Below are positions 56,231-64,000 of a DNA stretch of 64,000 nt, one piece after another. A model generated the notes under the pieces. It saw nothing but the letters and a program-made list of their open reading frames with translations. It searched no databases and was not told the origin of the DNA. Position 1 is the stretch's first letter. Every line of letters begins with the position of its first letter. A program made the translations under genes and the position numbers. Origin of the DNA: Pleionea litopenaei (GTDB taxonomy: Bacteria; Pseudomonadota; Gammaproteobacteria; Enterobacterales; Kangiellaceae); NCBI RefSeq assembly GCF_031198435.1, contig NZ_CP133548.1, positions 2,452,001 through 2,516,000 on the forward strand, given 5' to 3'.

Positions 56231-56655
56231 GTTGTATGTCCTATGGAGTGGCGATATCTGCGTTCGCCTAATCCTCTTTATAATTGTCTGTCATTCCTGA
56301 TGCGCACTCGCGCATGCCTATTCTAGCGCTGTTATTCTTGCTTGTTATTACAGTGCCACTTTTATCTAAAGTGATTCACGGTAATAAGTAACCAACTCAA
56401 CCTAGGTTACGCTGTACATTCCCCTGAAATAAGCGAACCAGACGCAGAATAGACCCCTTAGGATACCAAAAATTCATCTTTGTCGCCCTCATATTCAGGG
56501 TAGTATTCACAAATGATATACTGATTCACCATATTTTGTTGAGTTTGCGTACTGTGTCTAGTTTTTAAACACCTTAGTTAACACATTCACCTGCGCAACT
56601 TGCTAATTTTAAAGGATAATCAGTTATCCAAGCTAATTCGGTGACATTACTAACG
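56231..56655. other. Divergent intergenic region between gspC and hslR
   Basis: About 425 bases with no gene. It should hold both promoters. Visible short structures: an inverted repeat ATGCGC-ACTC-GCGCAT at 56300-56315, a 10-base palindrome AACCTAGGTT at 56399-56408, and GGATAA-TCAG-TTATCC at 56614-56629, in front of hslR. I see no convincing sigma-32 or strong sigma-70 promoter and no RNA gene. Confidence 0.6.
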
Positions 56656-57045
56656 ATGAGCGACGAAAAAAAGGTTCGACTCGATAAATGGTTGTGGGCA
56701 GCACGCCTGTATAAAACTCGATCAATCGCCAAAGAAGCCATTGATGGTGGCAAAGTACATTATGATAATCATCGGGTCAAACCGGGCAGAATTGTTCAAG
56801 TGGGGGCAATCATCAAACTGCGAATTGGCCCAGATGAACGGACGATTGAAGTGCTAGATATTGCCGAAAGACGAGGGCCTGCCTCAGTTGCACAGACGCT
56901 TTATCAAGAGACACCCGAGAGCATTGAACAACGGCAACAAGCACAGTCACTCCGTAAAGCCGCTGGCATTACCCATGAAGGAAAGCCCGACAAAAAGCAA
57001 AGACGTCAAATTCATCGCTTTAAAAGAATCAACGCAAGCGAGTAA
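56656..57045 (+). CDS. hslR: Ribosome-associated heat shock protein Hsp15
   Basis: S4-like RNA-binding protein of about 129 residues that binds stalled 50S subunits carrying nascent chains in E. coli. The S4 motif is KVRLDKWLWAARLYKTRSIA and GGKVHYDNHRVKPG. A GTG at 56641 extends the frame by five residues; the ATG at 56656 matches the family N-terminus better. The C-terminal basic tail KPDKKQRRQIHRFKR is typical. It precedes hslO by 44 bases, the usual heat-shock pair. Confidence 0.94.
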   Translation: MSDEKKVRLDKWLWAARLYKTRSIAKEAIDGGKVHYDNHRVKPGRIVQVGAIIKLRIGPDERTIEVLDIAERRGPASVAQTLYQETPESIEQRQQAQSLRKAAGITHEGKPDKKQRRQIHRFKRINASE

Positions 57046-57089
57046 AATAGCACGCAACTTCACTTTGCAGTCACAGGAATTAACATCGA

Positions 57090-57980
57090 ATGTCTAACTC
57101 TGAATCTTCAAACGGCTCTTCTGACTTTGTGCAACGATTTCTCTTTGAGGAACACGCCGTTCGTGGTCAATGGATCAAATTGAGCAATAGTGTGCAACAG
57201 CTGACCGCAGGACATGACTACCCAGCGGCTGTGCGACAGCAGCTGTTCGCCGCTGCAGCGGCCGCCAACCTGCTGGTCGAGATCCTTAAATTTGAAGGTC
57301 GTATGACGCTACAAGTACAAAGTGGTGGAGAGCTAAAACTCTTATTAATTCAAGCAAATCATCAACATGAATATCGCGGAGTCGCTCGATATGGCGAAGC
57401 GGTGCCTGACTCGAGCAACCTGAAAACGTTAATGCCTGGCGCTCAAATGGCGCTGACCATCGAGCCCGATCAAGGAAAACGCTATCAAGGTATTGTGCCG
57501 ATGCACGATGAGTCGTTAGCGGAAAATCTTGAAGCCTACTTCCAACAATCAGAGCAGTTAGATACTCGCTTGTGGTTGTTCAGCGATGAAGACTCCGTTG
57601 TCGGCTTACTTCTCCAAGCCATGCCTGAGCATCAGCACAACTCCGGTCTCGATCATCTCGCACAGCTGGCCGCAACATTAACCGCTGAAGAAGCCCTCAA
57701 TCTCGACGTAGAGACCTTGCTTCATCGACTCTACCACCAAGATCCCTTGCGCTTATTTGAACCAAGCGAGATCCGTTATGTTTGTGGGTGTAGTCGACAA
57801 AAATCTTCCGCATCACTCGCGTTAGTGCCAAAAGAAGAACTTTTAGAAATACTCGAGGAAGATGGCCAAGTTGAATTGACCTGCGATTTTTGTCAAACCG
57901 TTTACCGCTATGACAGCATCGATGTTGAACAAGTGTTGGCAAATTCAGGTCGAGATATGCAGGATGACTCTTTGCAATAG
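57090..57980 (+). CDS. hslO: Redox-regulated chaperone Hsp33
   Basis: Oxidation-activated holdase of 296 residues. The N-terminal substrate-binding domain reads GRMTLQVQSGGELKLLLIQA. The C-terminal zinc switch carries CGCSRQK and, later, CDFC: the CxC and CxxC that bind zinc when reduced and form disulfides under oxidative stress. Follows hslR by 44 bases, as in E. coli. Confidence 0.96.
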   Translation: MSNSESSNGSSDFVQRFLFEEHAVRGQWIKLSNSVQQLTAGHDYPAAVRQQLFAAAAAANLLVEILKFEGRMTLQVQSGGELKLLLIQANHQHEYRGVARYGEAVPDSSNLKTLMPGAQMALTIEPDQGKRYQGIVPMHDESLAENLEAYFQQSEQLDTRLWLFSDEDSVVGLLLQAMPEHQHNSGLDHLAQLAATLTAEEALNLDVETLLHRLYHQDPLRLFEPSEIRYVCGCSRQKSSASLALVPKEELLEILEEDGQVELTCDFCQTVYRYDSIDVEQVLANSGRDMQDDSLQ

Positions 57981-58028
57981 CGTCGAGTCGCCGGTTTTTT
58001 ACCTAAGAATGAACAAACTTTCATCGAC

Positions 58029-58064
58029 AACGCTTGGTTACAAACATCGTTATAGCCAAGCGTT
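58029..58064 (+). repeat. Long inverted repeat between hslO and the gcvT promoter
   Basis: Twelve-base arms (AACGCTTGGTTA at 58029-58040 and TAGCCAAGCGTT at 58053-58064) pair with one G-U position and a 12-base loop. It lies 49 bases after hslO and about 33 before the putative gcvT -35 box. No T-run follows, so it is not a clear terminator; an operator or RNA end structure is possible. Confidence 0.7.
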
Positions 58065-58097
58065 ATTCCTAAACCGCTAAAAATGCAAAAATCCGAT

Positions 58098-58125
58098 TTG
58101 TTAATACCTTTGTGACAGGTATAAT
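58098..58125 (+). promoter_or_regulatory. Putative gcvT sigma-70 promoter
   Basis: TTGTTA (58098-58103), a 16-base spacer and a perfect TATAAT (58120-58125). This would start transcription near 58132 and give a leader of about 78 bases before gcvT. Confidence 0.65.
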
Positions 58126-58169
58126 TCGCGCTCAAAAATTAAGCACAAATAAAAACCATTAATTTACGT

Positions 58170-58189
58170 CACTCGCGCTATCGCGAGTG
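58170..58189 (+). promoter_or_regulatory. Hairpin in the gcvT leader
   Basis: Perfect 8-bp stem CACTCGCG/CGCGAGTG with a CTAT loop, ending 20 bases before the gcvT ATG and about 12 before its GGAAGG site. It lies within the predicted leader. I see no glycine riboswitch core. Confidence 0.65.
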
Positions 58190-58209
58190 CTCAATGTCAG
58201 GAAGGTACA

Positions 58210-59298
58210 ATGGCTGGATTAAAAACTCCGTTTCATCAGCTGCACATAGACGCTGGTGCCCGCATGGTCGACTTTGGTGGCTGGGACATGCCGATTAACT
58301 ACGGCTCACAAATTGATGAACACCACGCTGTTCGTACCGATGCTGGTATGTTTGATGTTTCTCATATGACCATTGTGGATGTGACTGGAGCTCAAGCGAA
58401 AGCCTACCTGCAAAAATTGCTCGCCAATGATGTAGCAAAACTAACGGAATCCGGCAAAGCCCTTTACAGCGGAATGCTCAATGAACAAGGCGGCGTCATC
58501 GACGACTTGATCACCTACTACATTAATGACGAGTTTTATCGCGTTGTGGTCAATGCCTCAACTCGCGAGAAAGATTTAAAGTGGATGACTGAGCAAGCGC
58601 AAGCCTTCGGTGTGAGCGTCGCGCACAACCCAAACTTCGCTATGTTAGCGGTTCAAGGTCCTAATGCCATTGCCAAAACTCAGCAGGTGATGTCGGAACA
58701 GCAGCGCCAAGACTGCGCTGATATAGGCGTGTTCTTCGCCGTTGAGAGTGAAGGCTTCTTTATTGCTCGGACTGGCTATACTGGTGAAGACGGCTACGAA
58801 ATTATGGTACCACTCAACGCGGTCGATAAATTTTGGCAAGATCTCATCGATGCGGGAGTGAAACCCTGTGGACTTGGCGCTCGAGACACTTTGCGGTTAG
58901 AAGCAGGCATGAATTTATATGGCAACGACATGGATGAAACCGTATCGCCTTTGGTCGCGAATATGGGCTGGACCATCAGTTGGGAGCCAGAAGAACGTGA
59001 TTTTATTGGTCGAGCTGCCTTAACCGCTCAAAAGGCCGCCGGTGTCACTGAGAAGCTTGCGGGTCTGGTGCTCGAAGGCAAAGGTGTACTGCGCTCGCAC
59101 ATGAAGGTAGTAGGAGAAGACGGCTCTGAAGGCGTCATCACCAGTGGCACCATGTCACCCACGTTGAAAAAGAGCATCGCGCTGGCACGCATTTCAAAAA
59201 CGGCGGGAGAGACCGTTATGGTGGATATTCGTGGTAAGCAAGTACCGGCCAAAGTGGTGAAGCCTAGTTTTGTACGTAAAGGTAAAGCGTTAGTTTAA
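58210..59298 (+). CDS. gcvT: Aminomethyltransferase (glycine cleavage T protein)
   Basis: T protein of the glycine cleavage system, 362 residues. Transfers the methylene group from aminomethyl-lipoyl GcvH to tetrahydrofolate, releasing ammonia. Seen are [44 protein letters not shown] and [13 protein letters not shown], all GcvT motifs. SD GGAAGG. It leads gcvT-gcvH-gcvP. Confidence 0.97.
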   Translation: MAGLKTPFHQLHIDAGARMVDFGGWDMPINYGSQIDEHHAVRTDAGMFDVSHMTIVDVTGAQAKAYLQKLLANDVAKLTESGKALYSGMLNEQGGVIDDLITYYINDEFYRVVVNASTREKDLKWMTEQAQAFGVSVAHNPNFAMLAVQGPNAIAKTQQVMSEQQRQDCADIGVFFAVESEGFFIARTGYTGEDGYEIMVPLNAVDKFWQDLIDAGVKPCGLGARDTLRLEAGMNLYGNDMDETVSPLVANMGWTISWEPEERDFIGRAALTAQKAAGVTEKLAGLVLEGKGVLRSHMKVVGEDGSEGVITSGTMSPTLKKSIALARISKTAGETVMVDIRGKQVPAKVVKPSFVRKGKALV

Positions 59299-59367
59299 GA
59301 CAGGCTATTCCGCCGACTATACAAGATCAGTTAAAATTACAGCAATTACAGTTATGAGGAAAAACAG

Positions 59368-59757
59368 ATGAGCGATATTCCTAGCGAATTAAAGTATGCG
59401 TCAAGCCATGAGTGGGCTCGACTAGAAGAAGACGGCAGCGTCGTTATTGGTATTACTGACCATGCACAAGCACTTCTAGGTGACGTCGTCTATGTTGAGC
59501 TACCTGAAGTTGACGCTGAAGTTGGCGCCGGTGACGAAATTGCCGTTGTCGAATCAGTAAAAGCGGCTTCTGATATTTATGCTCCGATTTCTGGCACCAT
59601 CGTAGAAGTGAATGAAACCCTCGAAGATTCACCAGAAACGGTTAACTCTGACAGCTACGGTGATGGTTGGATGTTTCGTATTCAACCGAGCGATGCTGCA
59701 GAGCTAGACGCTATGCTCGACGCCGAAGCTTACGCCGAGTCAATCGCTGACGAATAA
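59368..59757 (+). CDS. gcvH: Glycine cleavage H protein
   Basis: Lipoyl carrier protein of 129 residues that shuttles the aminomethyl group between GcvP, GcvT and the L protein. The lipoylated lysine is K65 in [14 protein letters not shown]. The C-terminal [20 protein letters not shown] is typical. SD GAGGAAAAA before the ATG. It is followed by a strong terminator. Confidence 0.97.
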   Translation: MSDIPSELKYASSHEWARLEEDGSVVIGITDHAQALLGDVVYVELPEVDAEVGAGDEIAVVESVKAASDIYAPISGTIVEVNETLEDSPETVNSDSYGDGWMFRIQPSDAAELDAMLDAEAYAESIADE

Positions 59758-59781
59758 ATCTGAACAGATTGCTGACTTCAG

Positions 59782-59819
59782 TGCCTCAACCGCTAATCAG
59801 TTGAGGCATTTGTTTTTTT
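59782..59819 (+). terminator. Rho-independent terminator between gcvH and gcvP
   Basis: Perfect 9-bp stem TGCCTCAAC/GTTGAGGCA with a 9-base loop, then TTTGTTTTTTT. It lies 25 bases after gcvH and 107 before gcvP, so gcvP expression must come from read-through or a separate promoter. Confidence 0.88.
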
Positions 59820-59926
59820 AGTGGGTGTAATCCACCCCAGTAAAGCAAAACAGCATTTAGTAACTTTTTACCACCCAGTACCCTTAACTGTCGGAAAAAG
59901 TGGCACCGAAACCATGGGAAGATGTC

Positions 59927-62806
59927 ATGACGCAACACAACCAACCTTCTTTAACTGAACTGGAAAATGCCTCCGAGTTTGTCAGTCGCCACCTAGGCCC
60001 AAGCCTTGATGAACAAGCCGCCATGTTAGAGGCACTGGGACTTACATCACTCGATGAATTGGTCGAGCAAACGGTTCCTAAGAAAATTCAACTTCCCGAA
60101 GCCCTTCCGTTACCGGCCGCTAAAAGCGAGTCGGATGCTTTAGCCTATTTACACAACTTGGCGCGTCAAAATAAAGTCAATAAGTCGTATATTGGAATGG
60201 GTTACTACAACGTTAAAACCCCAACCGTCATTCAACGCAACGTGTTAGAAAATCCAGGCTGGTACACCGCTTACACACCTTATCAACCAGAAGTTGCGCA
60301 AGGTCGTCTTGAAGCCATCATTAACTTTCAACAAGTTGCTATTGATCTAACCGGATTAGAACTTGCTAGCGCATCATTATTAGATGAGGCGACGGCGGCC
60401 GCCGAAGCAATGGCTCTCGCAAAGCGGGTGTCTAAAAATAAAAAGTCGAATCTATTTTTCATCGATGAAAATGCGTTTCCGCAAACCATCGATGTTATGC
60501 GTGCTCGTGCCGAGTACTTCGGTTTCGAATTGATTTATGGCCCTGCTGCAGACGCTGCTAATCACGATGTCTTTGGCGCACTTTTACAGTACCCAGACAA
60601 ACATGGCGAAATCAATAACCTTGAAGCATTGATCACTGAATTACACGATAAGAAAGCCATCGTTTCTGTCGCCGCCGATATCTACAGCTTGGTTCTATTA
60701 AAGTCACCTGGCGAAATGGGCGCCGATGTGGTTCTTGGATCAGCACAACGTTTTGGCGTGCCAATGGGCTTTGGTGGTCCACATGCCGCATTCTTTGCCA
60801 CACGTGATGCCTACAAACGAGCTTTGCCTGGACGCATTATCGGTGTTTCAAAAGATTTGAGAGACAATCAAGCGTTACGTATGGCAATGCAAACTCGCGA
60901 GCAACACATTCGCCGTGAGAAAGCGACTTCAAATATTTGTACCGCCCAAGTATTACTCGCCAACATGGCTTCGTTCTATGCGGTTTATCATGGTCCTGAC
61001 GGTTTAAAGCGAATCGCTCAACGAATTAACCGATTAACCAGCGTTTTAGCCATCGCGTTGCAAAACGTCGGAATTAAACTCGCTAATCAACATTGGTTCG
61101 ATACCCTAACATTTACCGTATCTGACAGTGCTGCGGTTCTAAAACGTGCTTACGCTGAAGGCGTCAATCTACGCAATGACAGCAACAACCAACTGGGCGT
61201 TTCTATTGACGAAACCACCAGCCTTGATGACATTGCTCAATTAGTTACGATTATTACCGGTGAAGCTAGCGCGTTAGATGCGTGCATTGAAAAGGCGCAA
61301 ACTTATAGCAGCTTCCCGAATGAACTCGCACGTACCAGCACATATTTAACGCATCCAGTCTTTAACAGTTATCACTCTGAGACCGAAATGTTGCGTTATC
61401 TTAAGCGTTTAGAAAACAAAGATCTTTCATTGACTCACTCAATGATTGCTTTGGGTTCTTGCACCATGAAGCTCAATGCTACATCAGAAATGATTCCGGT
61501 TACTTGGCCTGAATTTGCCAATATGCATCCTTTTGCACCACAAGAGCAAACCCTTGGCTACGACAAAATGATTGCGGAGTTGTCTGACTGGTTAATTACC
61601 ATCACCGGCTACGACGCTCTGTCGATGCAGCCTAATTCAGGTGCTCAAGGCGAATATGCTGGCTTACTTGCCATTATGAAATACCATGAGAGTCGCGGTG
61701 AAGGTCATCGCAATATTTGTTTGATCCCAAGTTCTGCACACGGAACGAACCCAGCCAGTGCTCAAATGGCCAATATGAAAGTGGTTGTGGTTGACTGTGA
61801 CGACAAAGGTAATGTTGATATGGATGACCTTCGCAGTAAAGCCGAAGCCATGTCAGATAACTTAGCTGCCATCATGGTAACCTATCCATCGACTCACGGT
61901 GTCTACGAAGAATCAATCAAAGATATTTGTGAGATTGTTCATCAACATGGTGGCCAAGTCTACTTAGACGGCGCCAACATGAATGCGCAAGTTGCGATCA
62001 CTGCGCCAGGGTATATTGGCTCCGACGTATCTCACTTAAATCTGCATAAAACATTCTGTATTCCTCACGGTGGCGGTGGCCCAGGCATGGGACCCATCGG
62101 CGTTAAGTCGCACCTTGCACCTTTCTTACCAAACCATGCGGTGCGAAAAATTGAAAATACTGGTGCTGACAATGGTGCTGTTGCTGCAGCCCCTTATGGT
62201 AGCGCTTCAATATTGCCGATTAGCTGGATGTACATTGCCATGATGGGTGGTGCGGGTTTACGCAACGCGACTGAGATGGCGCTGCTTAATGCCAATTACA
62301 TGGCAAAACGACTGTCAGAGCATTACCCGATACTATACACAGGCCGTAACGATCGTGTTGCCCACGAATGCATCATCGACTTGCGCCCGATCAAAGCCGA
62401 AACCGGTGTCACTGAGGTTGATATTGCCAAACGGCTCATGGACTTTGGCTTTCATGCGCCAACCATGAGTTTCCCTGTTGCAGGAACCTTAATGATCGAG
62501 CCGACCGAGTCAGAATCAAAAGCTGAACTCGACCGCTTTATTGATGCCATGATTGCAATCAAAGAAGAGGTGAATCGCATTGCTGCTGGCGATCTTGATC
62601 GCGAACACAACCCATTAAAATTTGCACCACACACACCCGTTGATGTTGCAAATTGGGATCGTAAATACAGCATCGCTGAAGCTTGCTTCCCATTCCAAGA
62701 TCAATTAACCAGTAAGTTCTGGCCAACGGTTAATCGTATTGATGATGTGTTTGGTGATCGTAATCTGATCTGTAGTTGCCCAGCCGTTGACGCTTATCGC
62801 GACTGA
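59927..62806 (+). CDS. gcvP: Glycine dehydrogenase (decarboxylating), glycine cleavage P protein
   Basis: PLP enzyme of about 959 residues that decarboxylates glycine and passes the aminomethyl group to GcvH. A frame open from GTG 59900 adds nine residues; ATG 59927 has GGGAAG upstream and a family-like N-terminus ([20 protein letters not shown]). The PLP lysine is in [18 protein letters not shown] (residue 708). Both P-protein halves are fused, the usual single-chain form. It ends in a strong terminator and completes gcvTHP; the L protein (Lpd) gene is elsewhere. Confidence 0.97.
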   Translation: MTQHNQPSLTELENASEFVSRHLGPSLDEQAAMLEALGLTSLDELVEQTVPKKIQLPEALPLPAAKSESDALAYLHNLARQNKVNKSYIGMGYYNVKTPTVIQRNVLENPGWYTAYTPYQPEVAQGRLEAIINFQQVAIDLTGLELASASLLDEATAAAEAMALAKRVSKNKKSNLFFIDENAFPQTIDVMRARAEYFGFELIYGPAADAANHDVFGALLQYPDKHGEINNLEALITELHDKKAIVSVAADIYSLVLLKSPGEMGADVVLGSAQRFGVPMGFGGPHAAFFATRDAYKRALPGRIIGVSKDLRDNQALRMAMQTREQHIRREKATSNICTAQVLLANMASFYAVYHGPDGLKRIAQRINRLTSVLAIALQNVGIKLANQHWFDTLTFTVSDSAAVLKRAYAEGVNLRNDSNNQLGVSIDETTSLDDIAQLVTIITGEASALDACIEKAQTYSSFPNELARTSTYLTHPVFNSYHSETEMLRYLKRLENKDLSLTHSMIALGSCTMKLNATSEMIPVTWPEFANMHPFAPQEQTLGYDKMIAELSDWLITITGYDALSMQPNSGAQGEYAGLLAIMKYHESRGEGHRNICLIPSSAHGTNPASAQMANMKVVVVDCDDKGNVDMDDLRSKAEAMSDNLAAIMVTYPSTHGVYEESIKDICEIVHQHGGQVYLDGANMNAQVAITAPGYIGSDVSHLNLHKTFCIPHGGGGPGMGPIGVKSHLAPFLPNHAVRKIENTGADNGAVAAAPYGSASILPISWMYIAMMGGAGLRNATEMALLNANYMAKRLSEHYPILYTGRNDRVAHECIIDLRPIKAETGVTEVDIAKRLMDFGFHAPTMSFPVAGTLMIEPTESESKAELDRFIDAMIAIKEEVNRIAAGDLDREHNPLKFAPHTPVDVANWDRKYSIAEACFPFQDQLTSKFWPTVNRIDDVFGDRNLICSCPAVDAYRD

Positions 62807-62818
62807 TAACACTCGAAT

Positions 62819-62849
62819 AAAAAAGCCGCGTTTAACGCGGCTTTTTTTA
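62819..62849. terminator. Bidirectional terminator after gcvP
   Basis: Stem AAAGCCGCG/CGCGGCTTT with loop TTTAA, with T-rich flanks on both strands: a T-run on plus and an A-run (T on minus) before. Serves gcvP and the convergent LytTR regulator gene. Confidence 0.92.
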
Positions 62850-62889
62850 TGCCTGAAATAAATAATGCTCGACGCTATTGCCTACTCAA

Positions 62890-63744
62890 CTAAGAACTCA
62901 TCAACGAGCGAAACTGTTCTTTGTAGCGACGCGATAATAAAAGTTCTTTGCCACTACTCAGCTGGACAACGCTATCACCACTCGGCAGAGGCGTGATCTC
63001 ACTAACACAATCAAGATTCACCGCATGCGAACGATGAATACGAGCAAATCCCTTATCTGAGATCTTATCGATCAAACTTTTTAATGTGGTTCGCATCGGA
63101 TAAATGCGCCCTTTGCTATGTAGATTGACATAATTGCCCGACGACTCTAGCCACTCTACATCGTCGACTTTAATGATAAATTCTTTCCCAAGCTTCTTAA
63201 CCAGAAGGCGGTCAAATTGACCTTCATTATTGGGTTCTTCGTCGTTCACCACTATATTCGCCTCGCCTTGTAATCGAGAAACGATAAATCGATAGCTATG
63301 AATCACCGCCAGTAGAAAAATAAATGACCATAGGTCTTTTCGATATTCATACAAAAACTCATAACCCCAATGGCCAAACTGATACCTTTCGTCAACCAAC
63401 CAATAGGTTGCTTTTCTTAACCCAACCATCATCAGTACATGCGCGGCCGAGTAAACCACAGACGCGGCTAAATACCTTAACGCGGTCACTCTGATCGCCT
63501 GCCAATTAAATGGGTATCGATCGATGAATCGAAGCAACAGCGGTAACAACAGAGCGGTCGCTATTGCACTGGTAAACTCCCAAAGAAATGGCTCCCAGAG
63601 AGCAAAATTGGGTGGTGATTCTCCGCGTAACGCTTCCATCACAATAGAGGTCGCAAGGATGATCGCATTGATAATAAAAAACGCCGACACCAATCCGATA
63701 ACGTAATACGTTTGATGCTTTTGAAAGTGTTCGAGTCGTGTCAT
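62890..63744 (-). CDS. Membrane-bound LytTR-family transcriptional regulator
   Basis: Protein of 284 residues. The N-terminus has four to five hydrophobic spans (YYVIGLVSAFFIINAIILAT, FLWEFTSAIATALLLPLLLR, ALRYLAASVVYSAAHVLMMV, FIFLLAVIHSYRFIVSRL). The C-terminal 100 residues are a LytTR DNA-binding domain with IIKVDDVEWLESSGNYVNLH and KGFARIHRSHAVNLDCVSEI. No receiver domain precedes it, so this is a one-component, membrane-sensing LytTR regulator, signal unknown. It is divergent from an acyltransferase gene beginning 63939; the 194-base gap may hold its target sites. Confidence 0.9.
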   Translation of the reverse strand: MTRLEHFQKHQTYYVIGLVSAFFIINAIILATSIVMEALRGESPPNFALWEPFLWEFTSAIATALLLPLLLRFIDRYPFNWQAIRVTALRYLAASVVYSAAHVLMMVGLRKATYWLVDERYQFGHWGYEFLYEYRKDLWSFIFLLAVIHSYRFIVSRLQGEANIVVNDEEPNNEGQFDRLLVKKLGKEFIIKVDDVEWLESSGNYVNLHSKGRIYPMRTTLKSLIDKISDKGFARIHRSHAVNLDCVSEITPLPSGDSVVQLSSGKELLLSRRYKEQFRSLMSS

Positions 63745-63938
63745 GGCCTAACTACTTGGTTCATCATAGCTGTCATTATATCGTCCAACGACTTCGATAG
63801 TAGATAGTTCAGGTAAATGCTCATCCCACTATACCGCCGCTTGTCCCTTCTTTCTGTTTTATAAGCCTTTTTTATCCACGCCTGGCACGCAAATGCTTAG
63901 CATTAATGCTGTTAAAGACTATGTCATCGAGGACCAAA

Positions 63939-64000
63939 ATGGAATCAATCTATCCTAGCCGTCGGCATGATATCGACTGGCTACGCAACCTAGCGTTCAT
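63939..64000 (+). CDS. Start of an acyltransferase family 3 gene (partial)
   Basis: Only the first 20 full codons are inside the window. The ATG at 63939 follows GAGGA with five bases between. The translation ESIYPSRRHDIDWLRNLAF matches the typical N-terminus of acyltransferase-3 membrane proteins (RxxDIDWLRxLA). Its 3' end lies beyond the window. Divergent from the LytTR regulator. Family call rests on a short motif. Confidence 0.68.
   Translation, partial: MESIYPSRRHDIDWLRNLAF

Noticed and set aside
57981-58209. Glycine riboswitch upstream of gcvT
   Set aside because: No tandem glycine aptamer core or conserved loops were visible; only a simple hairpin and an inverted repeat.
1-64000. CRISPR array, prophage, IS element or defence island
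   Set aside because: No regular direct repeats with spacers, no transposase, integrase or phage structural genes; MutH is a chromosomal repair enzyme here, not a restriction system.

Overview
The window is ordinary, densely coded chromosome of a free-living, probably marine gammaproteobacterium. GC content looks moderate, about 42-45% by eye. Gene order is characteristic of that class: mutH / HAD / rppH-ptsP / TSUP-lgt-thyA; rhodanese-secB-gpsA; gpmI-envC-ctpA-yibQ; yrfG-nudE-cysQ beside a type II secretion operon; hslR-hslO; gcvTHP. Protein style and synteny resemble the Oceanospirillales/Alteromonadales/Kangiellaceae side of the class, but the genus cannot be fixed by reading alone. I see no rRNA, tRNA, CRISPR array, transposase, integrase or prophage gene.

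Layout. 1-10.8 kb: thyA, lgt and a TSUP permease on the minus strand. A plus-strand block follows (NRDE/TANGO2 protein, DUF938 methyltransferase, large membrane-anchored TPR protein), then minus-strand ptsP-rppH and plus-strand HAD phosphatase and mutH. 11-17 kb: membrane transport genes, namely an MscS-family channel, a ZntB-like CorA transporter, a bacterial voltage-gated sodium channel translationally coupled to a small ExbB/MotA-like membrane protein, and a MATE exporter. 16.9-24.2 kb: a MotA/MotB-type stator pair, a two-TM protein of unknown role, a DUF502 protein, a GcvR-like double-ACT protein, an RlmI-type rRNA methyltransferase and a 7TMR-DISM hybrid histidine kinase. 24.3-39.4 kb, all minus strand: gpsA-secB-rhodanese, NfeD-QmcA, a large secreted metalloprotease with two tandem repeats and a C-terminal sorting-like tail, YibQ, a lipoprotein metalloprotease operon, ctpA, envC and gpmI. 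39.5-42.6 kb: a plus-strand Ser/Thr phosphorylation module (kinase, PP2C phosphatase, FHA protein, small TerB-like protein). 42.6-56.2 kb: one long minus-strand unit running gspC-D-E-F-G-H-I-J-K-L-M-N then yrfG-nudE-cysQ, with overlapping or closely spaced genes, closed by a hairpin. 56.6-62.8 kb: hslR-hslO, then gcvT-gcvH-gcvP with its own promoter, an internal terminator and an end terminator. 62.9-64 kb: a membrane-bound LytTR regulator divergent from the start of an acyltransferase gene that runs off the window.

How the genes fit together. The type II secretion operon supplies a route to the outside for exoenzymes, and the large protease at 28.5-31.9 kb carries a signal peptide and a GlyGly-CTERM-like tail, so it is a plausible client. 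EnvC, CtpA, GpmI and YibQ form a conserved cell-envelope cluster. No wholly novel system is obvious. The most interesting candidates are the sodium channel with its coupled small membrane protein, the transmembrane kinase/PP2C/FHA/TerB-like module, the protease with its tail and possible T2SS link, and unexplained inverted repeats in the gcvT, nfeD-rhodanese, gspC and kinase leader regions. Several start codons have been moved from the longest open frame on Shine-Dalgarno or family grounds, as noted in the entries.
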